Of a DNA stretch of 51,328 bases, positions 1-6,121 are shown piece by piece (the stretch's first letter is position 1; every line of letters starts with the position of its first letter). The position numbers and the translations under genes are program-made. The stretch covers positions 13,197-64,524 of the forward strand of contig QHXR01000020.1 in the NCBI GenBank assembly GCA_003223025.1. The letters run 5' to 3'. The notes under the pieces were generated by a model that saw nothing but the letters and a program-made list of their open reading frames with translations, made no database searches and was not told the origin of the DNA. This DNA is from Acidobacteriota bacterium (GTDB taxonomy: Bacteria; Acidobacteriota; Blastocatellia; Pyrinomonadales; Pyrinomonadaceae).

Positions 1-47
1 GTCTCTTGTCTCCAGTCTCTTGTCTCTCGTCTCTCGTCTCTCGTCTT
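1..47. repeat. Heptamer tandem repeat (GTCTCNN) at window edge
   Basis: About six and a half copies of a 7-base unit of the form GTCTCTC/GTCTCTT run from the window start up to the ntrX stop codon. The array is cut by the window edge, so a complementary arm like those seen at 16889-16972 and 20899-21119 could lie outside. Confidence 0.75.
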
Positions 48-1401
48 ACTTACTCCCAGAATCGATCCCCAAATTCCTCATCCTTCGATAAAGGTGACTG
101 CGATCGACTCCCATCTCCTCGGCGGCCTTGCTAACGTTGCCGTCGAACTCTGCGAGCTTGTGGAGGATGAACTCACGATGATACGCATCGGTCGCGGCCT
201 TGAATGACGGGAAGCGAAAACTCGATGCGGGCTTCTCATCCGACGTTCCAAGATCGGGAAGATCGGAAGCCGCGATCTTCGTCTTCGATGACATGATCAC
301 GACTCGTTCGATCGTGTTCTTAAGCTCGCGGACATTACCGAACCACTGATGCTTTTGCAGAGTCTCGATGGCGTCGTCTGAAAATGTCTTCGGCTTCTTT
401 CCGTAGTCTTTCGAGAATCTCTGGATGAAATGTTCGACCAAAACCGGTACGTCTTCGAGACGCTCGCGGAGCGGAGGAATCTGAAACGGGATCACATTCA
501 GACGATAGAAAAGATCATGACGAAAGTTTCCGTTTTCTATCAGATCTTCGAGACGCTTGTTCGTAGCTGAGATCACACGGACGTCGACTGCGACGGGCGT
601 GTTGCTACCGACAGGTTCGAATCTTTGCTCTTCGAGAACGCGGAGCATCTTCGCTTGAACACGTGGAGACATGTCTCCGATCTCATCTAAAAATAGCGTC
701 GCTCCATCGGCGATCTCGAACTTTCCTTTCTTCGCCGACATCGCACCCGAGAACGCACCTTTTGCATGACCGAACAATTCTGACTCGACAAGATCTTCCG
801 GGATGGCGGCGGAATTTATCTCGACAAACGGCGATGCCTTTCTTTTCGATTGCGCATGGATCGCGCGCGCGACCAATTCTTTTCCGGTTCCGCTTTCACC
901 CGAAATGAGAACACGTCCGTCCGACGGAGCAACGATCGCGATCTGCTTTCTAAGCGCACGCATCGCGACCGATTCGCCGACCATTGCGTACTTCTCAGTC
1001 AGCTCATCGATCATCTGCCGGTTCGCGCGCTCGAGCTCGCGTTGCCGGACCGCGTTCTTGACCGTGACGACAGTCTTCTCGAGACTCAACGGCTTCTCGA
1101 TAAAATCGAATGCTCCAAGCTTCGTCGATTTCACCGCCGTCTCGATGTTCCCGTGACCTGAGATCATGATGACCGCGGAATCGTTTCCGTTCTCGCGTAA
1201 CCGCTTCAGAGTTTCGAGACCGTCAATTCCCTTCCCCAGCCAAATGTCGAGAAGAATGCAAGCGAAGCCTTCTCTCTCAACGGCCGAAAGACACGCCTCG
1301 CCCGACGCCACGGTCTTGACCGTGAAACCTTCATCCTCGAGCACTCCGCGAAGCGTGTCGCGGATGCCGGGTTCGTCATCAACTATAAGTACAGTTCTCA
1401 C
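46..1401 (-). CDS. ntrX: NtrX-like sigma54-dependent response regulator
   Basis: A 451-residue transcription activator with three parts: an N-terminal receiver domain (acidic pocket D8/D9, phospho-acceptor D52 in LLDIW), a central AAA+ ATPase that remodels sigma54 RNA polymerase (Walker A GESGTGKE, sigma54-contact loop GAFSGA, a Ser variant of the usual GAFTGA) and a C-terminal Fis-type helix-turn-helix (VSKAAEEMGVDRSHLYRRM). Receiver-AAA-Fis order and length fit the NtrC/NtrX group. A longer frame opens with GTG at 1428, but I choose the GTG at 1401: it overlaps the upstream TGA as GTGA, indicating coupled translation, and puts the receiver domain at the N terminus. The partner kinase is the NtrY-like protein at 1899-4046, two genes upstream. 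NtrX rather than another NtrC-type regulator is inferred from that pairing. Confidence 0.85.
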   Translation of the reverse strand: MRTVLIVDDEPGIRDTLRGVLEDEGFTVKTVASGEACLSAVEREGFACILLDIWLGKGIDGLETLKRLRENGNDSAVIMISGHGNIETAVKSTKLGAFDFIEKPLSLEKTVVTVKNAVRQRELERANRQMIDELTEKYAMVGESVAMRALRKQIAIVAPSDGRVLISGESGTGKELVARAIHAQSKRKASPFVEINSAAIPEDLVESELFGHAKGAFSGAMSAKKGKFEIADGATLFLDEIGDMSPRVQAKMLRVLEEQRFEPVGSNTPVAVDVRVISATNKRLEDLIENGNFRHDLFYRLNVIPFQIPPLRERLEDVPVLVEHFIQRFSKDYGKKPKTFSDDAIETLQKHQWFGNVRELKNTIERVVIMSSKTKIAASDLPDLGTSDEKPASSFRFPSFKAATDAYHREFILHKLAEFDGNVSKAAEEMGVDRSHLYRRMRNLGIDSGSK

Positions 1402-1898
1402 TTGTATCGGTATTTCATTGCGGCCCACGCCGAAGTAATTAGTGAACGGACGGGAGCAACAATCAGGTAGGACATAGTCGCAGGATTACTCCAGTACCAT
1501 GCTGGAATTGAATAGATGGCGAAGCATATTTTGCCCTCGATCGGAACAGGAGGACAATCCGCCGGCGGGTCAGGCTGCGGCCAGTTTGCCCAAATGTGAC
1601 CTATTGAGATTAGAAAAACCAGAAGCCCGCTAAACACCATCTGATAGTACGGTCTTCTTGAACTGGAAAGCAGAATATATGTTCTGACGAGAGAAACAAC
1701 TCCAACGGCCAAGGGAAAGAAAATCGCTTTCCAGTTGGCCCGCACTAAGTCGCCTATAGAAGATTCCGCCACCGAAAGAGACCGGAAGGTTGAATATGTG
1801 TCGAGCACCGACGCGAGCATCATCAAGCAAGCGACGAGCACGCTCAGACTGACCGTGCGTCTCATCAGCTCTTCATATTGTGACAGGAACGTTTTCAT
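1398..1898 (-). CDS. Small multi-pass membrane protein between ntrY and ntrX
   Basis: A 166-residue protein I do not recognise. It has about three hydrophobic segments: residues 14-30, roughly 55-73, and 84-103. A Pro/Cys-rich stretch near residues 107-130 (WPQPDPPADCPPVP, then KICF) could be an extracytoplasmic loop with a disulphide. The C terminus is basic (MKYRYK). It starts one base after the kinase TAG stop and overlaps the regulator start as GTGA, so all three genes are probably one translationally coupled operon. Position suggests an accessory to the kinase, for example a sensor or modulator, but nothing in the sequence proves it. Confidence 0.75.
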   Translation of the reverse strand: MKTFLSQYEELMRRTVSLSVLVACLMMLASVLDTYSTFRSLSVAESSIGDLVRANWKAIFFPLAVGVVSLVRTYILLSSSRRPYYQMVFSGLLVFLISIGHIWANWPQPDPPADCPPVPIEGKICFAIYSIPAWYWSNPATMSYLIVAPVRSLITSAWAAMKYRYK

Positions 1899-4046
1899 CT
1901 AACAGGCTACCGGCAACTCCACAATAAACCTCGCACCTCTCGGATTATTCGCGACCGCTTTTATCTTTCCGTTATGCTCCGTAATGATCCGACTCACGAT
2001 CGCAAGACCTAATCCCGTTCCACGCCCCTTAGTCGAAAAGTACGGCTGAAATAATTTCTGGAGATCCGCCGGAGCGATTCCTCGTCCGTTGTCCGAGATC
2101 TCCGACACGATCAGATCGCGAGCCATATCGTACCGGCTCGAGATCGTCACTCGTTTGTCGATCTGATCTTCGTCAAAAGCCTCGATCGCGTTGTCGATCA
2201 AATTAACGTAGACACGTTTCAATTGTTCCGTGTCGATCAATGCCGCAGGCAGCTCATCTGCAAGCGCTCGATCGATTTGAATTTCGTCGAGCCGGTCTTC
2301 ATAAAGCGCCATGACCTGACGGATCACATCGTTCAGATCGCCGGCTTCCGGCTTCGCATTCGGCAGACGAGCGAATCGACTAAATTCATCGACCATCGAT
2401 TTCAAACTCTGCACCTCACGAAGGATCGTCGCCGTACTTTCGTCGACGACGGATTTCAGTCGATCGTCCGGCGCGACTCCGCCCACCGGCACGACAGACA
2501 TTCGACTGCTCTCGGCAAATCTCTTCGCGACGCGTTCGGCCGCAAGTTGGATCGGTGTCAGCGGATTTTTTATCTCATGCGCCATGCGTCGCGCAACTTC
2601 CTGCCACGCAGATGCGCGCTGTGCTGCGATCAGTTCGGAAAGATCTTCGATCACGAGCACCGCGCCGTTCTCGTTCGGCAACGCCGTAGCGGTCAACGCG
2701 ACCGGCAACTCATCATTCGCCTCGCGAAGAACCGTCTGCTCCGATGCACTTCCGATGCGCTTTGCACGTGCGACGACACGCTCGAGGATCGTGCGATTCT
2801 CATCCGAAACGATGTCCGAAAGCGATCTTCCAATCGGGTCGCCTTCCGACAATCGCAGGATCGCGACCGCAGCCCAATTGATCGTTCCGATCACGTTTTG
2901 ATTGTCGAACGAGATCACACCTGTCGGCAGAGATTCAAGTACGGTCTCGATATAGCGTCGCCTGTCGCGCAACTCGGATGAATTCGCTTCGAGCCGCGAC
3001 GACATTTGATTGAATGCCGCGACGAGAAGCCCGAGCTCATCTTCCGCAAGCACATCGACTTGATGACCGAGATTTCCGCGTGCGATCTTGTCCGCGCCTT
3101 CGGCGAGCGCTTTTATCGGAACGGTCAGACCGCGAGCGATGTAGAACGCCGTCCAACTCGAAGCAAAGATCAGAAGGAATGTTAGAACCCCAAGTGTAAG
3201 AAGTCCGATCTGCCGGACCGTTATCTGCCGCTGCTTTAGACGATCGAATTCGAGCAGCGATTTATCGGCCATCTCGATCACACCCGAATCGACGCGTGCG
3301 CTTGGAATGACGACGAGCTTTCGCCCGCCCGGCATTTGAACGACCGCGGCGTCGAATCCTTTTCCGTCGGCGAACGCCGCATTGACCGATTCGCCCGCAT
3401 GAATTTTTTCGAGAATCGCTTCGAGTTCCGCACGCCGATTGACCGGCGTCTCGGTTCCACCCGACGCAATGATTTGATTATCTCCGGAAAGAAGTTCGAC
3501 GCGCGTCAGATTGCCGGATCTCGCAATCGAGTCAAGCTCCGCATGCGTTACCGACCGGCCATCGAGTGTCGACGAAATTATCGCCGCCGTCTCATTCAGA
3601 CGTCGTTCCTCTTCTTCAATCGCGCGCTTCTGAACATCGCGTGCTTCGAGCACGACGTTCTCCGGAAACTGTGCGAACCAGCGCTCGAGTGCTCGGTTCA
3701 TGAAGAGGTATGAAAATCCCGCCATCGCGATTATCGGCAGGAGACTGACGGCGGCGAAATAAAGAAGCAGTCGGGATTTGATCTTGGAACCGAGCTGCAG
3801 AGTTCGCCGCTCGCGCATCAACTTCGTGATGCTGCGAAGGAATATAAATCCGAAGATCACGAACGCGATGAAATTCAGCGACGAGAGCGCATAGAGCAGC
3901 AGCGTGTCGCTCGCGGTTTCGACCGTGAAATCTTTCCAGAGATTTGAGGTTTGGAGGAGAACGAGAACCGTCAGCGAAACGAGTACAAAAATGCCGAGAA
4001 TGATCGGCTGGATCCGGCTCTGTTTTGGTGTCTTCGGGTCGCTCAC
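1899..4046 (-). CDS. ntrY: NtrY-like membrane sensor histidine kinase
   Basis: A 715-residue kinase. N-terminal membrane segments lie near residues 14-32, 50-72 and 93-113. An extracytoplasmic sensor region follows (about 115-275), then another membrane segment (about 280-303), a HAMP linker, a PAS domain (about 366-470), the phosphoacceptor helix with H490 in MAHEIKNPLTPIQ, and a HATPase_c domain with N box (NLIDNAIEAF), G1 (DNGRGIAP) and G2 (GRGTGLGLAI). Several N-terminal helices before HAMP-PAS-HisKA are the NtrY pattern. It probably phosphorylates the regulator at 46-1401. The signal is unknown; nitrogen status is the textbook role of the family, not something seen here. Transcription starts from the 110-base gap shared with the divergent protease gene. 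Confidence 0.88.
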   Translation of the reverse strand: MSDPKTPKQSRIQPIILGIFVLVSLTVLVLLQTSNLWKDFTVETASDTLLLYALSSLNFIAFVIFGFIFLRSITKLMRERRTLQLGSKIKSRLLLYFAAVSLLPIIAMAGFSYLFMNRALERWFAQFPENVVLEARDVQKRAIEEEERRLNETAAIISSTLDGRSVTHAELDSIARSGNLTRVELLSGDNQIIASGGTETPVNRRAELEAILEKIHAGESVNAAFADGKGFDAAVVQMPGGRKLVVIPSARVDSGVIEMADKSLLEFDRLKQRQITVRQIGLLTLGVLTFLLIFASSWTAFYIARGLTVPIKALAEGADKIARGNLGHQVDVLAEDELGLLVAAFNQMSSRLEANSSELRDRRRYIETVLESLPTGVISFDNQNVIGTINWAAVAILRLSEGDPIGRSLSDIVSDENRTILERVVARAKRIGSASEQTVLREANDELPVALTATALPNENGAVLVIEDLSELIAAQRASAWQEVARRMAHEIKNPLTPIQLAAERVAKRFAESSRMSVVPVGGVAPDDRLKSVVDESTATILREVQSLKSMVDEFSRFARLPNAKPEAGDLNDVIRQVMALYEDRLDEIQIDRALADELPAALIDTEQLKRVYVNLIDNAIEAFDEDQIDKRVTISSRYDMARDLIVSEISDNGRGIAPADLQKLFQPYFSTKGRGTGLGLAIVSRIITEHNGKIKAVANNPRGARFIVELPVAC

Positions 4047-4116
4047 TTGAAAGTTAGTTTAACCCAGAAGTTGTAATAGTGACCAAATTCGACGCCGGTT
4101 TAGCTCCGCGCTTCAG

Positions 4117-4145
4117 TTGTCCGCAGTCGACCAATTGGCTAGACT
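4117..4145 (+). promoter_or_regulatory. Possible sigma70 promoter of the CPBP protease gene
   Basis: TTGTCC and TAGACT are separated by 17 bases and end 12 bases before the ATG at 4158, which would give a very short leader. Moderate match to the consensus only. Confidence 0.3.
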
Positions 4146-4157
4146 CATCGTCAACCA

Positions 4158-5066
4158 ATGGACATCAAATCGCTATTCATCGACGATCGAAGCCGCCTCC
4201 GAAGCGGCTGGCGCTTCGCGATTTTCTGCGCAGTGTTTTTCGTTTTTGCGACATTGATCGGAGGAGCCGGCGTCGCGCTCTTTTCCGGTTTGGGAGTTCA
4301 GCTAGAGACTGAGTCACCTGCAGCACTTATCGTAAGCTCAGTTCTGGTCCTGATACCGACGCTGCTCACCGCATGGCTCTGCGGCAAGTTTCTCGAGAAA
4401 CTTCCCTTCAGTGCGCTGGGTGCGTGGTTCACGCAAGGCTGGTTTAGAAATCTCGTACTCGGAATCATTGTCGGAGCCGCGACTCTTTCGTTGGCGGTCC
4501 TGATTGCGTTTGCCCTCGGCGGTCTGACATTCGCTGCGAACATTGTCGATCCATCCGCGTTACTGAAATCGCTCGCGGTCGCTCTCGCCGTTTTTGCCGC
4601 CGGAGCTGCGGCCGAAGAAGCGTTGGTTCGCGGATACATACTTCAGACGTTTGTTCGATCGAAGTTGGCCTGGTTTGGAATTGCACTGACGTCTGTTTTC
4701 TTCGGCGTGCTTCATCTTAAAAATCCAAACGCTGACGCGATCTCGACAACGAACACGATACTCGCCGGAGTTTGGTTCGGCATCGCATATCTGAAAACGC
4801 GTGATCTCTGGTTCGTATGGGGCCTTCATCTAATGTGGAACTGGATGCAAGGCGCGTTTTTCGGGATCGAAGTCAGCGGTCTTACGAGTCTTGTTTCGAT
4901 CCCGTTGCTGAAAGAGATCGATTCCGGTCCGGCGTGGCTGACAGGTTCGACGTACGGAGTCGAAGGCGGGATCGTAACCACGATCGCGATTTCGATTTCG
5001 ATCGTTGCGATTTATTTTTTGCCGATAAATCCGAGCGAGGATTTTCACCCGTCTCGATCTGTTTAG
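4158..5066 (+). CDS. CPBP (Abi/CAAX-type) intramembrane metalloprotease
   Basis: A 302-residue membrane protein with about seven to eight hydrophobic segments. The C-terminal half carries the CPBP family motifs: EEALVRG (the EExxxR glutamate pair and arginine), FFGVLHL (FxxxH) and HLMWNWMQG (HxxxN-type). These residues form the intramembrane catalytic site of the Rce1/Abi group. Bacterial members act in peptide processing, bacteriocin self-protection or unknown membrane roles; no bacteriocin-like gene lies beside it. The gene diverges from ntrY and converges on nadC, with a palindrome cluster directly after its TAG stop. The substrate cannot be inferred. Confidence 0.85.
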   Translation: MDIKSLFIDDRSRLRSGWRFAIFCAVFFVFATLIGGAGVALFSGLGVQLETESPAALIVSSVLVLIPTLLTAWLCGKFLEKLPFSALGAWFTQGWFRNLVLGIIVGAATLSLAVLIAFALGGLTFAANIVDPSALLKSLAVALAVFAAGAAAEEALVRGYILQTFVRSKLAWFGIALTSVFFGVLHLKNPNADAISTTNTILAGVWFGIAYLKTRDLWFVWGLHLMWNWMQGAFFGIEVSGLTSLVSIPLLKEIDSGPAWLTGSTYGVEGGIVTTIAISISIVAIYFLPINPSEDFHPSRSV

Positions 5067-5253
5067 CTCGCGTATGCGAGCGACAGCATGTAGCCCCCAG
5101 CGTGAGCTGGGGGGCATGCGCGAAAGAATTGAGCCCGCGTATGCGGGCGACAGACTTATACGATCTGCCGCTCGCATACGCCAGCTCCTTTTGATGTACC
5201 GATTCCCACAGCTAAGGTCTGGGGCTTTATGCTGTCGCTCGCGTACGCGAGCT
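5065..5253. repeat. REP-like palindrome cluster with inverted outer copies
   Basis: The gap between convergent genes is packed with short palindromes. GCTCGCGTATGCGAGC (5066-5081) starts at the last base of the protease stop codon. GCCCGCGTATGCGGGC lies at 5133-5148 and GCTCGCGTACGCGAGC at 5237-5252. A stem CCCCCAG/CTGGGGG is at 5094-5113. The outer pieces, about 5065-5100 and 5216-5253, are inverted copies of one motif (palindrome, then CGACAGCAT, then AGCCCC). The arrangement resembles REP/BIME units and may end transcription in both directions. Confidence 0.75.
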
Positions 5254-5261
5254 GAATTCCA

Positions 5262-6119
5262 CTAAGCCATTTGAATCTTAAAAGAAATATCCACCGCTCT
5301 CGCCGAATGCGTGAGACGTCCGACCGATATCAGATCGACTCCGGCGTCCGCATATGAACGCACGCGATCGAGATCCATTCCGCCCGATGCTTCGATCATC
5401 ACCGACGGATTCATATCGCGGGACATTCCGACAAGCTTCGCCGCTTCTTCCGGAGTTTGATTGTCGAGCATGATTATGTCGGCTCCGGCTTCGATGGCTT
5501 CGCGAAGTTGGGCCCAGTTCGATATCTCTACTTCGATCTTGTGGAGATGGCCGACCTTTTGCTTCGCCGCGACTACCGCCTCGGTAATTCCGCCGGCAAG
5601 CGTGATGTGATTGTCTTTGATCAGAACGCCGTCATCGAGACCCATCCGATGATTCTTTCCGCCGCCTATTGTCACTGCATATTTTTCCAGAAGCCGCAGT
5701 CCCGGCGTTGTCTTCCGAGTGTCGACGATCTGAGCCTTGGTTCCCTCGACCGCCTTCACATACTGTCGAGTCAACGTCGCGACGCCGCACATTCGTTGAA
5801 GAATATTCAACGCGACGCGCTCGCCCGTTAGCAGGACATCCGCGTAACCTTTTAGCGTCGCGAAAACCGTTCCCTCTTCGACCTCGTCGCCTTCGACATA
5901 GCTCGTCTCGATTTCGGGTATCTCGGCATCAAGATGGAGGAACACCGCTTCGGCGACCTCGAGACCACAGATCACGAGATACTCTTTCGCGAGAAACCTC
6001 CCCATGCCGCGAACGTCGGGTGCGACCGTCGCCTGAGTCGTAATATCGCCACGGCCGATGTCTTCGGTCAGAAATTCACCGATTGCTGCTAGAACGTCAC
6101 CATTGTCGAGCCAGTTCAT
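5262..6119 (-). CDS. nadC: Nicotinate-nucleotide pyrophosphorylase (carboxylating)
   Basis: A 285-residue cytoplasmic enzyme of NAD synthesis. It joins quinolinate and phosphoribosyl pyrophosphate to give nicotinate mononucleotide, CO2 and pyrophosphate. Typical family features are the N-terminal EDIGRGDITTQA, the phosphate/quinolinate-binding DTRKTTPGLRLLEKYAV, then GGGKNHRMGL and KDNHI, and the C-terminal barrel strands IEASGGM and DLISVGRLTHSA. Length is normal. It starts two bases after the valS stop and is probably co-transcribed with valS. The de novo genes nadA and nadB are not in the window. Confidence 0.95.
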   Translation of the reverse strand: MNWLDNGDVLAAIGEFLTEDIGRGDITTQATVAPDVRGMGRFLAKEYLVICGLEVAEAVFLHLDAEIPEIETSYVEGDEVEEGTVFATLKGYADVLLTGERVALNILQRMCGVATLTRQYVKAVEGTKAQIVDTRKTTPGLRLLEKYAVTIGGGKNHRMGLDDGVLIKDNHITLAGGITEAVVAAKQKVGHLHKIEVEISNWAQLREAIEAGADIIMLDNQTPEEAAKLVGMSRDMNPSVMIEASGGMDLDRVRSYADAGVDLISVGRLTHSARAVDISFKIQMA

Positions 6120-6121
6120 TG

